A stretch of 64,000 bases of DNA from Brevibacillus ruminantium. GTDB lineage: Bacteria > Bacillota > Bacilli > Brevibacillales > Brevibacillaceae. Each line of letters begins with the position of its first letter. Position 1 is the stretch's first letter. Under the pieces are notes generated by a model, which made no database searches, was not told the DNA's origin, and was given only the letters and a program-made list of their open reading frames with translations. The position numbers were made by a program, and so were the translations under genes. Positions 24,383 through 34,188 of this stretch are shown piece after piece. The stretch spans positions 1,809,001-1,873,000 of the forward strand of contig NZ_CP098755.1 of NCBI RefSeq assembly GCF_023746555.1, read 5' to 3'.

Positions 24383-25541
24383 CGGAAAGTTCTGGGGGTA
24401 TCGGAGGGCGGACGGACGAGTCGGCGTACGCAACCATGTACTGATTTTGCCGACGATCACCTGCGCAACACAGGCTGCCAAACAAATCACTGAGCTGGTG
24501 AAAGGGACGGTGTCGTTCATTCATCAGCACGGCTGCGCGCAGGTAGGAGTCGATTACGAGCAGACCTTTCGCACATACGTGGGGATGGGAACAAACCCCA
24601 ACGTGTATGGAGTCGTCGTGCTCGGCCTGGGCTGCGAGACCCACCAGGCAAGAAGCGTGGCGGGAGAGATCGCCAAGACGGGCAAACCGGTGGAGGTTGT
24701 CTCGATTCAGGATCACGGAGGAACGCTGTTCACCATCGCCCAAGGGGCAAAAATCGCGGCAAAAATGGTCCAGGACGCCTCGGCGCAAATGCGGGAATTA
24801 TGCGATTTCAGCGAGTTGATCATCGGGACGGAGTGCGGCGGCTCCGACGCCTGCTCGGGCCTGTCGGCCAATCCGGCGGTCGGTGTCGTGAGCGATATGA
24901 TTGTCGATCGCGGAGGCACTTCCATTTTGGCGGAAACAACGGAGCTGATTGGCGCGGAGCATTTGCTGGCCGAACGTGCCGTCGACGATCAGGTGGCAAA
25001 ACGAGTGTATGACGTGATCAAAGCGATGGAGAATCGCGCTTTCATGATGGGAGTGGACATCCGCACAGGCAATCCCAGTCCGGGAAACATCAAGGGAGGT
25101 CTAAGCTCTCTCGAGGAAAAGTCGCTCGGAGCAGCCAACAAAGCGGGCAGCAGGCCGCTGCAGGAGCTGATCGATTACGCGCAGGCGCCGAGCAAAAAAG
25201 GGTTGGTCTGGATGGATACGCCCGGACATGACATCGAGCAGCTTACAGGCATGGTAGCTGGCGGTGCCCAGGTGGTCCTGTTTACGACCGGAAGGGGCAC
25301 CCCCACCGGATCGCCGATCGCGCCGGTCATCAAGATTGCGACCAATTCCGCGATTTTTGAAAAAATGGCCGATAACATTGATATCAATGCGGGTACGATC
25401 ATCGATGGCACCGAAACGATTGTTTCGGTCGGCCAGCGGATCTTCGATGAAGTCGCTCTGGTCGCGACCGGCAAGCTGACCAAGGCGGAGATCCTGGGGC
25501 AGCATGACTTTGGCATTTGGCGTATCGGTCCTACGTTCTAA
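24366..25541 (+). CDS. UxaA/GarD-type sugar-acid dehydratase large subunit
   Basis: A 391-aa catalytic subunit of the altronate/galactarate dehydratase family. It has [20 protein letters not shown], the conserved histidine/cysteine segment [19 protein letters not shown] and [18 protein letters not shown]. These enzymes use iron and dehydrate hexonates or hexarates to 2-keto-3-deoxy acids. GGAGGGGGG precedes ATG 24366. A split gene pair of this kind is usual in Bacillales. Substrate could be altronate, galactarate or a related acid; the neighbouring semialdehyde dehydrogenase slightly favours an aldarate. Confidence 0.87.
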   Translation: MAMQDSGKFWGYRRADGRVGVRNHVLILPTITCATQAAKQITELVKGTVSFIHQHGCAQVGVDYEQTFRTYVGMGTNPNVYGVVVLGLGCETHQARSVAGEIAKTGKPVEVVSIQDHGGTLFTIAQGAKIAAKMVQDASAQMRELCDFSELIIGTECGGSDACSGLSANPAVGVVSDMIVDRGGTSILAETTELIGAEHLLAERAVDDQVAKRVYDVIKAMENRAFMMGVDIRTGNPSPGNIKGGLSSLEEKSLGAANKAGSRPLQELIDYAQAPSKKGLVWMDTPGHDIEQLTGMVAGGAQVVLFTTGRGTPTGSPIAPVIKIATNSAIFEKMADNIDINAGTIIDGTETIVSVGQRIFDEVALVATGKLTKAEILGQHDFGIWRIGPTF

Positions 25542-25567
25542 GCGGAGAGAAGAGAGGAGATGGACAA

Positions 25568-27034
25568 ATGACTGTGAAAACGGAAGTAAAAACGTATTTG
25601 AATTTCGTCAATGGCGCATGGGTCCCGGCTTTGAACAGACAGGTCGATCCCAGCATCAATCCTGCGAACAAGCAGGAAATCGTAGGGTACGTGCAAAAAT
25701 CCGGCAGGGAAGACCTCGATCAGGCAGCAGCTGCTGCAAAGCGGGCGCAGCAGGAATGGCGCAGAATGTCCGCGCCGGCGCGGGGCGAGTACCTGTACAA
25801 AGTGGCTAACATCCTGGAGAAGCGGCTGGACGAGATTGCCGAGACCATGACCAGGGAGATGGGCAAAACCTTCGCGGAAGCCAAAGGCGAAACGGCTCGA
25901 GGAGTCGCCATTCTCCGCTATTACGCGGGAGAAGGGATGCGGAAGGTGGGCGACGTGATTCCCTCGACCGACAGCGAGGGGTTCATGTTCACCACCCGCG
26001 CGCCTCTTGGTGTTGTCGGGGTGATCACGCCATGGAATTTTCCGGTTGCAATCCCCATCTGGAAAATGGCTCCCGCCCTCGTCTACGGGAATGCCGTGGT
26101 GTTCAAGCCGGCACAAGAGACGGCTGTCACAGCGGCCAAAGTGATCGAGTGCTTTGCTGAAGCGGGTCTGCCGCCCGGCGTGGTCAACTTGGTGACCGGG
26201 CCCGGCTCGGTCATCGGCCAGGGTATTATCGAGCACCCCGACATCAGCGGAATCACCTTTACGGGTTCGGACGAAGTGGGCAAACGGGTAGGGCTGGGCG
26301 CTTTGGTGCGCGGAGCGAAATACCAGCTGGAGATGGGGGGCAAGAATCCAGTTATCGTTGCAGACGATGCCGATCTGGATCTCGCGGTGGAAGCGACAAT
26401 CAGCGGCGGTCTTCGCTCGACGGGACAAAAGTGCACGGCGACCAGCCGGGTGATTGTGCAGAACGGAATCTACGACGCGTTCAAAGAAAAATTGTTGGCA
26501 AGAGTATCGGCGCTGCAGATTGGAGATGGCATGCGGGAGACGACCTGGATGGGGCCGTGCGCAAGCGAAAGCCAACTGAACACGGTGCTGTCCTACGTCG
26601 AAAAAGGGATTGTGGAAGGGGCAACGCTCGTATACGGCGGCCGCAGACTGGTGGAGAACGGCATGGACCAGGGCTTTTTCGTGGAGCCGGCGATCTTTGA
26701 AAACGTCACGACCGGCATGAGCATTGCCCAGGAGGAAATCTTCGGTCCCGTACTTGCCCTGATCAGGGTCGACACGCTGGAACAGGCGATCGAGCTGGCC
26801 AACGACGTCAAATTCGGACTCAGCGCCTCCATTTTCACGCAGAACATCGGCAACATTCTCTCTTTCATCAACGAAATCGAAGCAGGCCTCGTCCGGATCA
26901 ACGCGGAGTCCGCCGGAGTGGAGCTTCAGGCTCCGTTTGGCGGCATGAAGCAGTCCAGCTCCCATTCACGCGAGCAGGGTCAAGCGGCCATCGAATTTTT
27001 CACCTCGATAAAAACAGTCTTTGTAAAACCATAA
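25568..27034 (+). CDS. aldehyde dehydrogenase, likely 2-oxoglutarate semialdehyde dehydrogenase
   Basis: A 488-aa NAD(P)-dependent aldehyde dehydrogenase. Cofactor region [32 protein letters not shown], catalytic glutamate in QLEMGGKNP (methionine where leucine is usual) and nucleophilic cysteine in [10 protein letters not shown] are all present. The frame opens at 25517, but GAGGAGATG fits ATG 25568. It resembles YcbD/GucD-type enzymes of glucarate/galactarate use in Bacillus, which oxidise 2-oxoglutarate semialdehyde to 2-oxoglutarate. This would be the final step for both dehydratase branches here. Confidence 0.88.
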   Translation: MTVKTEVKTYLNFVNGAWVPALNRQVDPSINPANKQEIVGYVQKSGREDLDQAAAAAKRAQQEWRRMSAPARGEYLYKVANILEKRLDEIAETMTREMGKTFAEAKGETARGVAILRYYAGEGMRKVGDVIPSTDSEGFMFTTRAPLGVVGVITPWNFPVAIPIWKMAPALVYGNAVVFKPAQETAVTAAKVIECFAEAGLPPGVVNLVTGPGSVIGQGIIEHPDISGITFTGSDEVGKRVGLGALVRGAKYQLEMGGKNPVIVADDADLDLAVEATISGGLRSTGQKCTATSRVIVQNGIYDAFKEKLLARVSALQIGDGMRETTWMGPCASESQLNTVLSYVEKGIVEGATLVYGGRRLVENGMDQGFFVEPAIFENVTTGMSIAQEEIFGPVLALIRVDTLEQAIELANDVKFGLSASIFTQNIGNILSFINEIEAGLVRINAESAGVELQAPFGGMKQSSSHSREQGQAAIEFFTSIKTVFVKP

Positions 27035-27053
27035 TCAACAGGAGGAATCGTAC

Positions 27054-27944
27054 ATGATAACCGTCGCGTTTCGAAAAGAAAACGGGCTCGCGCTGGGAGT
27101 GAAAACGGAAAAAGGCATCCTCGATGTGCAAGCGGCAGTGGAGCAGCACCCGGAATGGAGCGGCGTGCCTGTCAGCGTCTCGGATTTGATTTCAGGAGGA
27201 GAAGAAAGCAAACAGGCATTGTCCAGACTGGCTGACGCCGTTTACCACGAAGACGGCTTTTTCCACCAGGAAAACGGGTTGTCATTTGGTCCTTGTGTGC
27301 CTGAACCTTCCAAGATTATTTGCGTCGGCCTCAACTATAAAAAGCATGCCGACGAGTGCAACATGGCGCATCCCACCTCGCCGATTCTGTTCAGCAAGTT
27401 CAGCAACGCGCTTGCCGGACACGGCGAAGCCGTGCCGCTGCCACCAGCTTCCGAACAAGTCGACTACGAGGCGGAGCTGGCGATTGTGATCGGCAAGCAG
27501 GCGAGCCGGGTCACGCGGGAAGAAGCGTTATCGGTTGTGTACGGATATTGCAACGCCAACGATGTATCCGCCCGGGACCTGCAGTTTGCTACTTCGCAGT
27601 GGCTGCTCGGCAAAACGTGCGACAAGTTTTGCCCAATCGGACCGTATCTCGTCAGCGCCGATGAAGTGGGAGACCCGGACAATCTGCGCATCCGCGCATT
27701 CGTCAACGGAGAAATGCGCCAGAACTCCAGCACGTCGGACATGATCTTCCCTTGCCAGGAAATCATCAGCTACATCTCCCACCACATGACGCTGTATCCG
27801 GGAGACGTGATTTTGACAGGAACGCCGGAGGGAGTCATTACCGGATACCCGGTTGAAAAGCGGGTGTGGCTGAAAGAGGGAGACGAGGTGACCGTCGAAA
27901 TCGAAAAGCTGGGACGATTAACCAATACGTTCGTGCGTTATTGA
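27054..27944 (+). CDS. second FAH-family hydrolase/isomerase
   Basis: A 296-aa fumarylacetoacetate hydrolase family protein with ICVGLNYKKHADECNM, the metal-binding SEQVDYEAELAIVIG (E-x-E) and GYCNANDVSARDLQ with its aspartate, and GDVILTGTPEGV near the end. It is a different subgroup from the first FAH protein, closer to acylpyruvase/HpaG-like members. It may hydrolyse or dehydrate a keto acid of the pathway. GGAGG lies 8 nt before the ATG. Last gene of the cluster. Confidence 0.85.
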   Translation: MITVAFRKENGLALGVKTEKGILDVQAAVEQHPEWSGVPVSVSDLISGGEESKQALSRLADAVYHEDGFFHQENGLSFGPCVPEPSKIICVGLNYKKHADECNMAHPTSPILFSKFSNALAGHGEAVPLPPASEQVDYEAELAIVIGKQASRVTREEALSVVYGYCNANDVSARDLQFATSQWLLGKTCDKFCPIGPYLVSADEVGDPDNLRIRAFVNGEMRQNSSTSDMIFPCQEIISYISHHMTLYPGDVILTGTPEGVITGYPVEKRVWLKEGDEVTVEIEKLGRLTNTFVRY

Positions 27945-27991
27945 GTGATGACATAACCGATAAACCGAACTCATTAAGGTGAGATGAACCA

Positions 27992-28057
27992 AAACACCTT
28001 CAAGAAAATGTAACCATGTCATTAAGATGTGGGGACAACTTTGGAGGTGTTTTTTTT
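27992..28057 (+). terminator. terminator after the sugar-acid cluster
   Basis: AACACCTTCAAG (from 27993) pairs with CTTTGGAGGTGTT (28039-28051) across a long loop, followed by a run of eight T. It ends the plus-strand cluster. Confidence 0.65.
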
Positions 28058-28240
28058 ATTTCAACGAAAATAGCTTCCCGAATAAAGTGATGTTAAATCC
28101 TGTCCAGAAAAATTCCAATCAGATTTTATTTTTATCTACGAGAATCATTCCCACGATATTAGTGATAAATTCAAAAACATAGAATAGAGCATAAAAAATA
28201 TATTCCAAGGTACCGTACCTCCACTGTTTATTAATAAGTA

Positions 28241-28594
28241 CTACGAAAGGGAGAGAAAAAAGTTCCAGGAATGTGACGTTTTGGGTTCCAAGGTCAGAAC
28301 TGCTCGTGTTGATAAAATCAATTCTTGTGCTTTGGCCCGGCAATCTCGTAACACTTCTTTCGGAATGTACTTCAATGCCAACCAAATCCCAAGAGGAACG
28401 AGAATAATATCGTCTAAATATCCCAGTATCGGGATAAAGTCAGGGATCAAATCGATTGGACTAAAGGCATATGCAACCACGCAAATTGCAAAAAGCTTCG
28501 CATACCAAGCCACCCGATGATCTTTGTATGCGAAATAAAGTACAAATGCATCCCGTTTTAATAATCGGGCTTTATCTTTAAAAACTATCGTCAA
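28241..28594 (-). CDS. DUF1232 (YkvA-type) membrane protein
   Basis: A 117-aa protein with the DUF1232 core AYAFSPIDLIPDFIPILGYL followed by DDIILVPLGIWLALKYIPKE, a membrane-associated motif of unknown function. The C-terminal 25 residues are not typical; many relatives end in a further membrane helix. A different frame just downstream (to 28119) encodes a hydrophobic stretch, so a late frameshift is possible. The ATG overlaps the stop of the small membrane protein gene upstream (ATGA), forming a two-gene unit. Confidence 0.75.
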   Translation of the reverse strand: MTIVFKDKARLLKRDAFVLYFAYKDHRVAWYAKLFAICVVAYAFSPIDLIPDFIPILGYLDDIILVPLGIWLALKYIPKEVLRDCRAKAQELILSTRAVLTLEPKTSHSWNFFLSLS

Positions 28595-28782
28595 GTCAAA
28601 AGCTCTCGTATAAATCCAATCATCAACACAAAAAACAACACAGCAGAAACAATGCGAATCATATCAATGTGAAATTCTGAAGGCTCAGGATCTCCACTAT
28701 ACCAAAGAGCCAGGGGCTTGAAGAACATAAAAGCCAAGAGTGCTAGCAAGAATAGATAAAAAATAAAATCAGCGATTGACAA
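28591..28782 (-). CDS. small two-helix membrane protein
   Basis: About 63 aa with membrane helices ADFIFYLFLLALLAFMFF and IRIVSAVLFFVLMIGFI. The open frame extends to 28899, but GGAGGGG at 28788-28794 (minus-strand sense) is placed for TTG 28782 rather than for ATG 28797, which it directly follows. Not recognised. It overlaps the DUF1232 gene by 4 nt. Confidence 0.55.
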   Translation of the reverse strand: MSIADFIFYLFLLALLAFMFFKPLALWYSGDPEPSEFHIDMIRIVSAVLFFVLMIGFIRELLT

Positions 28783-29030
28783 AAAAGTCCCCTCCATGAT
28801 CTGTATAGTACGGCTTCGTTGGGGAGTGGTTCCACAGTCCGCAGTCCACCGGACCATCGATCCAAACAGCCGATTGGTGAATGAAGAAAACGAGAACAAT
28901 AGCCAGCTAATGTTTTAGCAGAAGGGGATTGGCTGCTAATAAAGCAGGGAGGGGATTGTGCTGCAAACGGCTGATTTTACCGCTGACGGCGCATGAACGC
29001 TGATGGCCAAAAAACGCCAAAAAGAGCTGT

Positions 29031-29393
29031 CTATTCTTCCATGGGGTTTAGTGGGGAAATCATGATATAGTCATAGAGAATCCGGTTCTTTTGGTCCGTG
29101 TTGCTAAACATGAAGGAATACTTCTCTAACTTGTAGATGATTTGATGATACGTTTTACTATCCGCATAGGGGGCATCTCCAAAAATAGCAAAGATTTGTT
29201 CCTTTGTTAACGGTTCAAAGAAAGCTTGAATGACGAGAAGATATTCCCCGCGGGTGCCTCCTTCTTTGGTTATATACATAAGGAAATATCGATACCCGTC
29301 TCTGTCGAAATAGCTGATATTATGTTTGGGTTTGATGATCTCTTCATCCTTGAGGGAAAATTTCGTCTGGAGTTCTTCCAATTCCGAAAACAA
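29031..29393 (-). CDS. hypothetical protein
   Basis: A 120-aa soluble protein, rich in aromatic and charged residues (SYFDRDGYRYFLMYITKEGG, KTYHQIIYKLEKYSFMFSNT). The start is uncertain: a stop codon lies six codons upstream and the first start is TTG 29393, with only a weak ribosome site. AAAGGGGCG and an ATG lie about 30 nt further up in another frame, so a small frameshift at the 5' end is possible. I do not recognise the family. Confidence 0.55.
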   Translation of the reverse strand: MFSELEELQTKFSLKDEEIIKPKHNISYFDRDGYRYFLMYITKEGGTRGEYLLVIQAFFEPLTKEQIFAIFGDAPYADSKTYHQIIYKLEKYSFMFSNTDQKNRILYDYIMISPLNPMEE

Positions 29394-29648
29394 CTCGTTG
29401 AACGAGGTTCATTTCATCGCCCCTTTTTGTAATGGAGATGCTCCAAAAAGGAAGTGTATGGGTTATTTTACCATATTGAGCCTCAGTGAGTTAATAAAAT
29501 ATTTTGCTGGTGGATGATATGGATGTAATGATTAGGTACCCCATATGAAAAGCACTTTGTTAAAATGTATGGGGTGGGTTCATGGCATATGAGCAAACCG
29601 CTAAAAGTAAAAGGTACCCTCCAAACGAAAGCAAGGGTACCGTACCAC

Positions 29649-30176
29649 CTATTCAAATATGCGATCAGAACTCTTTACCGCAATATGATTGCTCGCGGTA
29701 CCAAAAACGCTAAGTAGAGCATTATGATGGGCAATAATTTGTTCAGCTTTGAGCACCGAATTATTAAATGTTGAATGACAATCACTCACCAGAGTAACAT
29801 CATATCCTAATGAAATGGCTCTCCGGCTCGTTGTATCGATACAATACTCTGTTTGCCAGCCTACGATGACCAGATGATTGATTTGTCTGAACTCAAGCTC
29901 GTTCTGTAATGTTGTATCGAGAAAGGAATCACAAGCGAATTTGCGAATGACAGGCTCATGCGCAAAGGGGGTGATAGCGGAATGGATCTGCCAGGTTGGC
30001 GTCCCGATCTCAAACTCACCTTCATTTTCACAATGCTGAATGTAAATGACGGGGATCTGTAAATCACGGGCGCGGGTTATTAATTTCTGAATACGCTCCA
30101 GTACCGCATGGCCTTGATAAGTCTGCTCGATAAGGCATACCTGGGCATCAACAACCAGTAGTGCAGTATTCCTCAT
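29649..30176 (-). CDS. isochorismatase-family cysteine hydrolase
   Basis: A 175-aa hydrolase with the catalytic triad of the family: aspartate in TALLVVDAQVCL, lysine in PVIRKFACDSF and cysteine in GWQTEYCIDTTSRRA. Members hydrolyse amides or vinyl ethers (nicotinamidase, isochorismatase); the exact substrate is unknown. The frame opens at 30251, but GGAAGGCGG precedes ATG 30176 and the family begins there. Monocistronic. Confidence 0.88.
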   Translation of the reverse strand: MRNTALLVVDAQVCLIEQTYQGHAVLERIQKLITRARDLQIPVIYIQHCENEGEFEIGTPTWQIHSAITPFAHEPVIRKFACDSFLDTTLQNELEFRQINHLVIVGWQTEYCIDTTSRRAISLGYDVTLVSDCHSTFNNSVLKAEQIIAHHNALLSVFGTASNHIAVKSSDRIFE

Positions 30177-30452
30177 AGAAAAACCGCCTTCCTCTTTATA
30201 TAGAAATGCCTTGCCTACACCAAATATCTGGATACAATCCCTATCTTTCAAGTGAAAAATGCCAATATAGACGATTTACAGGATTACCAAGTCTGATCTA
30301 AATGGTTACGGTAATAGCGGATAGCCCGGCTATACGCCTGAATATGCTGACAAGTTGATGTTTCAAAAGGCAAGTCTAATGCAGCGCAGAAAAATGTAGA
30401 ACAAAATCAGTTGGAAGAAAGAACTGCAGCAATAGTCCGGGAAATCCACCCA

Positions 30453-30977
30453 TTATCTTTCCAGCGAATAAAAACAGTCGCTCACCATCTTGCCATTGAT
30501 CTGCGTGTTATCAGGAACGATCTTATCCAGATGCATTCCGGCCTTCTCTAGTACCCGGCGTGACGCCGCATGCTCTTCGGAACAAATCGCAGTAAATGTT
30601 TCGAACCCAAAAGCTTCCGTGGCAAAATCGATGACGAGTTTGATTGCTTCGGTAGCGTAGCCTTTGCCTTTGTATGCTTCGAGCAAGATAAAGCCTATTT
30701 CCGCTGTCAGTTTTTCTCGGTTGCGGGTACAGATGCTTATTAAGCCAGCAGCGTTGCCGGAGGCAGTCTCGCGGATGATCCAGGTTAGCCAATGGGTGGA
30801 TGCAAGGCTCCAGGGAGCGAGCTCCTTTTCAAAGTTAGTCCGGATTTCTTCCTCTTGCATCGGCGCTCCAATGTGTTTCATAAGTTCCGGATCGGAATAG
30901 ATGGAACGGATTAGTTCCCAATCATCTAATGCCAGTTTCGTGAGAGTCAGCCGGGTGCTATGGATCGGACTATTCAT
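30453..30977 (-). CDS. GNAT family N-acetyltransferase
   Basis: A 174-aa acetyltransferase of the RimJ/RimL type: TRLTLTKLALDDWELIRSIY at the start, IGFILLEAYKGKGYATEAIK as the acetyl-CoA-binding motif A, and CSEEHAASRRVLEKAGM near the end. AAGGAGAA is 6 nt upstream of ATG. The substrate (protein N-terminus or a small amine) cannot be told. Confidence 0.9.
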   Translation of the reverse strand: MNSPIHSTRLTLTKLALDDWELIRSIYSDPELMKHIGAPMQEEEIRTNFEKELAPWSLASTHWLTWIIRETASGNAAGLISICTRNREKLTAEIGFILLEAYKGKGYATEAIKLVIDFATEAFGFETFTAICSEEHAASRRVLEKAGMHLDKIVPDNTQINGKMVSDCFYSLER

Positions 30978-31022
30978 GTTATTCTCCTTTGTAGGGGCCG
31001 AGTGAAGTAAACTGAGCGATCA

Positions 31023-31649
31023 TCATCGACTCTGGAAGGCTACCTTTAATCCGAGCCCGATATAGATTGCACCCACGATCTTGCCGGACCAACGGTTAAG
31101 CCACGAAATTCGCTTTACCAGACGTCCCAGATAGCGGACGCTAATGGCAATAAAAGAAGTATAAAGCACGCTGAGAACCACAAAAATCAGGCCAAGAATC
31201 AAAAACTGGAAAAATGTCGCCCCGTGTTCCTGATGGACGAATTGTGGCAGAAACGCTAAGAAGAAAAGAGCGGTTTTCGGGTTGAGAATCTCAACCAGGA
31301 CGGCTTGACTATAGGTGCGCAAAGGTGTCAACTGGGCAACGTTTGGCAGTTCGGGGTCCGTGGGTTTTTCCAAAATCGCCCGGATTCCGAGGTAAAGCAG
31401 GTAAGCAGCTCCTGCATACTTGACGATATTGAAGGCGAGTGCAGATGTCATCAAGATGGCGGAAAGTCCTGCTGCTGCAAATAACGTATGGACAAAATCT
31501 CCGGTTGCGATGCCAAGACCCGCCATAATACCCGCCCTTCGACCGCCCTGGACGGTACGGGCTACTGTAAGAAGAACAGCCGGACCCGGTATCAAAAACA
31601 AACCGAGTACTATTAAGACGAAAGCACTTAAAGTAGAAAGTGTGAACAT
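31023..31649 (-). CDS. LysE family translocator
   Basis: A 208-aa inner-membrane exporter with about six helices and the family signature GLFLIPGPAVLLTVARTVQG followed by GRRAGIMAGLGIATGDFVHT. It belongs to the LysE/RhtB amino-acid efflux group. GGGGGGAG precedes ATG 31649. It lies 45 bp downstream of, and on the same strand as, the region before the acetyltransferase, so they may be co-transcribed. Confidence 0.9.
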   Translation of the reverse strand: MFTLSTLSAFVLIVLGLFLIPGPAVLLTVARTVQGGRRAGIMAGLGIATGDFVHTLFAAAGLSAILMTSALAFNIVKYAGAAYLLYLGIRAILEKPTDPELPNVAQLTPLRTYSQAVLVEILNPKTALFFLAFLPQFVHQEHGATFFQFLILGLIFVVLSVLYTSFIAISVRYLGRLVKRISWLNRWSGKIVGAIYIGLGLKVAFQSR

Positions 31650-31803
31650 CCTGCTCCCCCCATTTGATTTTTCGTCATTGTAGCAGGATACTCCGTATCT
31701 GGTAAATACATATATTTGTAGGAAAAAACACTACTTCTTGTTCCAGGTAAGCAGGATAAACAGGAGCCCTAAAATAAGGGCAAATAATTGAACTTCCCTC
31801 GAA

Positions 31804-31930
31804 TTGAACGCTCCCACCACTTAGCTTTTACTCGCGTTCGCTTGAAGTGGGGGATTCTTGGGTAATGACTTCTACCGAAGCCAAATGTACCAAGCGATCC
31901 CTGTGCGACCCACAGTTAAGTTAGGATGAT
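31804..31930 (-). ncRNA. right end and probable omega RNA of the TnpB insertion sequence
   Basis: Downstream of tnpB the minus strand has a typical IS200/IS605-group end: GGTCGCACAGGGATCGCTTG, then an imperfect hairpin CCCCCACTTC ... GAAGTGG-like arms at 31812-31856 and GGGAGCGTTCAA at the edge (31804-31815). In TnpB elements the guide (omega) RNA spans the 3' end of tnpB and this end. The boundary at 31804 is estimated. Confidence 0.5.
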
Positions 31931-33034
31931 CCCTAACAATCGAAGTCCTTCTTGCTCAATATTCTTACTTGCATTAATATCGCGATCATGGACGGTTCCA
32001 CACGATGGACATTCCCATTCACGTAGATTGAGATTCTTTACCTCTTTATGTCGATATCCACAAGAGGAATGGGAACATAGCTGACTGGATGGGAACCGTT
32101 TGTCTACGATGCTGATGATTCTACCGTACCATTTCGCCTTGTATTCAACCATGGTACGAAAAGCAGCCCATGATGCATCTGCGATTGTTTTTGCCAGCTT
32201 GTGATTTTTGGCCATGTTTTCCACCTGCAAGTCCTCCATACAGATCACTTGGTTTTCGCGAATCAGTCTGGCAGAGAGCTTGTGGAGAAAGTCGTTGCGT
32301 GTGTTGGATATTTTTTCATGTAAGTGAGCAACTTTGATCCGTGCTTTTTCCCGGTTTTTCCCTCCTTTCTTTCTACGAGAAAGGATTCGTTGCCATCTGG
32401 CTAGTTGCTTCTCATACTTTCGATCGTTCTTTGGATTCGCTATTTTTTCTCCAGTGGAAAGCGTAGCAAAATCCTTGATCCCAAGATCAACGCCTACCGT
32501 TTGTTCTCCTTGTTCGAATGGTTTGATGGCCACTTCACAGAGAATGGAAACAAAGTACTTCCCGGATGGTTTGCGTCTGATAGTAGCAGACAAGATCCGT
32601 CCCTCTATTTCTCTTGACTTGACACATTTCACAAGTCCCAGTTTCGGAAGTTTCACATGATGACCGACCATTCCTATATTTCCATTGGTGTACTTCGTTG
32701 TGTAGGATTGCACAAGATTCTTCTTACTTTTGAATCTGGGCCGATCATTTTGTCCCTTGAAAAACCGCGCGAAGCTGTCTCCCAAATTCTTTACAGTCGT
32801 TTGAATGGCAATGGAATCTGCTTCTTTTAGCCATCCATACATGGTTTTGAGAGCCGGAAGTTGTGAGGAGCAACGACGATACGTTAGTCCTTTCCCTGTT
32901 TCCTGATACGATTGATTCCACTTGTCGAGGAAATGATTGAACACAAACCGGCAGCATCCAATCGTTTTGTTGATGAGCGTGGCCTGTTCTGGTGTTGGAT
33001 ATAGACGGAATTGAAACGCTTTGTATTGTTCCAT
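31916..33034 (-). CDS. tnpB: TnpB RNA-guided endonuclease
   Basis: A 372-aa TnpB with all three RuvC acidic residues in place: aspartate in [14 protein letters not shown], glutamate in [14 protein letters not shown] and aspartate in [10 protein letters not shown]. The N-terminal WED-like region ([33 protein letters not shown]) is intact. The zinc ribbon reads [13 protein letters not shown] ... WECPSCG; the first pair is CX4C rather than the usual CX2C. GGGGGTG precedes the ATG. It is expected to be an active guide-dependent nuclease that keeps the element at its site. Confidence 0.93.
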   Translation of the reverse strand: MEQYKAFQFRLYPTPEQATLINKTIGCCRFVFNHFLDKWNQSYQETGKGLTYRRCSSQLPALKTMYGWLKEADSIAIQTTVKNLGDSFARFFKGQNDRPRFKSKKNLVQSYTTKYTNGNIGMVGHHVKLPKLGLVKCVKSREIEGRILSATIRRKPSGKYFVSILCEVAIKPFEQGEQTVGVDLGIKDFATLSTGEKIANPKNDRKYEKQLARWQRILSRRKKGGKNREKARIKVAHLHEKISNTRNDFLHKLSARLIRENQVICMEDLQVENMAKNHKLAKTIADASWAAFRTMVEYKAKWYGRIISIVDKRFPSSQLCSHSSCGYRHKEVKNLNLREWECPSCGTVHDRDINASKNIEQEGLRLLGIILT

Positions 33035-33140
33035 GGAGTTTCACCCCCTTTAAGAACACTTGTTCTTAGTCTAGTTTACCATGTAATTCCAAAGAAGTCG
33101 ACCATTCATCTCCCACTTATAGAAGGTAGGAGTCTTCTGG

Positions 33141-33329
33141 TCAAATAATGATAAATTTTAACACCCAGAAAGATGCAGCAACGGTAGCCAAGGTCAGATG
33201 GTTGATCATTTCATTTCTTTCCCACTTATGACGATTCAAAAAAACATGAAGATATCCGAGCGGAGGTGTAAGTAAGCATAGAATAAATACGAACTTGGAG
33301 TTTAAATACCATTTTTTCAAAAATACCAC
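33141..33329 (-). CDS. small membrane protein
   Basis: About 60 aa with two hydrophobic segments (KFVFILCLLTPPLGYLHVFL and LTLATVAASFWVLKFIII) and a charged middle. The frame starts at GTG 33329; GGTGAGGTGG is better placed for TTG 33320. Its 3' end coincides with the left edge of the TnpB element, so the insertion may have cut a longer gene. Not recognised. Confidence 0.45.
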   Translation of the reverse strand: MVFLKKWYLNSKFVFILCLLTPPLGYLHVFLNRHKWERNEMINHLTLATVAASFWVLKFIII

Positions 33330-33462
33330 CTCACCGATCTCACCGAATTTCCTGGAAAAACCTGTTGCTAGTAGTACGGATGAGAACGAAGAAAATTACA
33401 TTCTCCTCAGGAACGAGCCTTTTCGTAATTGCCGTTCGAAAGAGGGAAGAAGTTTTGTTAAA

Positions 33463-33489
33463 GAAAAAGCCAGGCACAAGTATGCCTGG
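33463..33489 (-). terminator. terminator of the mtnN transcript
   Basis: On the minus strand CCAGGCA, a 6-nt loop and TGCCTGG are followed by CTTTTTCTT, starting directly after the stop codon of the nucleosidase gene. Confidence 0.8.
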
Positions 33490-34188
33490 TTACGTTCTTG
33501 TATGGGACGGTTCCGTTTCAAGCAGATCCAACAGGAGGGTCGCAGCTCTTTGAGAAGCCAGGCCAATGTTCTGTTGAAAGCTCTTCTGTCCTGCTCTGCC
33601 TGGATGATCAGAGATAGAGCGAATGATGAGAAAAGGTACCTTCGCCATCGAGCATACATGTCCAATGGACGCCGCTTCCATTTCCGCTGCAACTGCATGC
33701 GGAAATCTGTTTGTAATCGAGCGAACCGTTTCTTCGTCATCAAAATAGTGATCGCCGGATACGATCAAACCGACATGAATAGGGTGAGCTGCGAGTTGAT
33801 GTGCCTTTTGTACAAGCCGTGAGTCAGTCTGAAAGCCAGCAGGCATTTGGGGAACCTGTCCATGTTCATATCCGAACAGCGTTACATTTACATCATGATG
33901 ACGAACTTCACTGGCCAAAACGATGTCCCCTACCTGAATCTCATCAGCAAACGCGCCAGCCACGCCTACATTTATGACACAGTCAGGCGTAAAATGATTG
34001 ATTAATAGTGAAGTTCCCACAGCAGCATTTACTTTTCCAATCCCGCTTTCCACAAGCACAATGCCAATGTTATTCCACTCTCCGATTTCAAATGTCAGAC
34101 CAAACCATGACTTTTTTTCTGTAACACAGCATTTCGTTCTCAAAAATTCCAGCTCTTCACCCATTGCGCCGATAATCCCAACTCTCAT
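33490..34188 (-). CDS. mtnN: 5'-methylthioadenosine/S-adenosylhomocysteine nucleosidase
   Basis: A 232-aa enzyme that cleaves adenine from MTA and SAH in methionine salvage. It has MRVGIIGAMGEELEFL with the catalytic glutamate, VNVGVAGAFADEIQVGDIVL, and the active-site pair in AVAAEMEAASIGHV and IRSISDHPGRAGQ. Length is normal (about 230). A GTG at 34206 is in frame, but GGAGGG at 10 nt spacing supports ATG 34188. It has its own terminator and appears monocistronic. Confidence 0.93.
   Translation of the reverse strand: MRVGIIGAMGEELEFLRTKCCVTEKKSWFGLTFEIGEWNNIGIVLVESGIGKVNAAVGTSLLINHFTPDCVINVGVAGAFADEIQVGDIVLASEVRHHDVNVTLFGYEHGQVPQMPAGFQTDSRLVQKAHQLAAHPIHVGLIVSGDHYFDDEETVRSITNRFPHAVAAEMEAASIGHVCSMAKVPFLIIRSISDHPGRAGQKSFQQNIGLASQRAATLLLDLLETEPSHTRT

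Larger units (their letters stand above)
31804..33140 (-). mobile_element. TnpB-only IS200/IS605-group (IS1341-like) insertion sequence
   Basis: The tnpB gene is flanked by subterminal hairpins: the right-end structure at 31812-31856 and, at the left end, CTCCTACCTTCTATAAGTGG (minus strand, 33107-33132). No tnpA transposase is present, so it would need TnpA in trans. Edges are estimated from the hairpins, a left flank TTTGA (33141-33145) that may be the target/TAM motif, and a right edge ending TTCAA. Confidence 0.6.

Noticed and set aside
9934-27664. Numerous ORFs on both strands within the sugar-acid operon
   Set aside because: They are shadows of high-GC coding sequence, without ribosome sites or recognisable features.
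28119-28385. An 88-aa minus-strand ORF with a hydrophobic C-terminus
   Set aside because: It overlaps the DUF1232 gene out of frame and its N-terminal half is antisense-like. It could hold a frameshifted tail of that gene, which is noted there.
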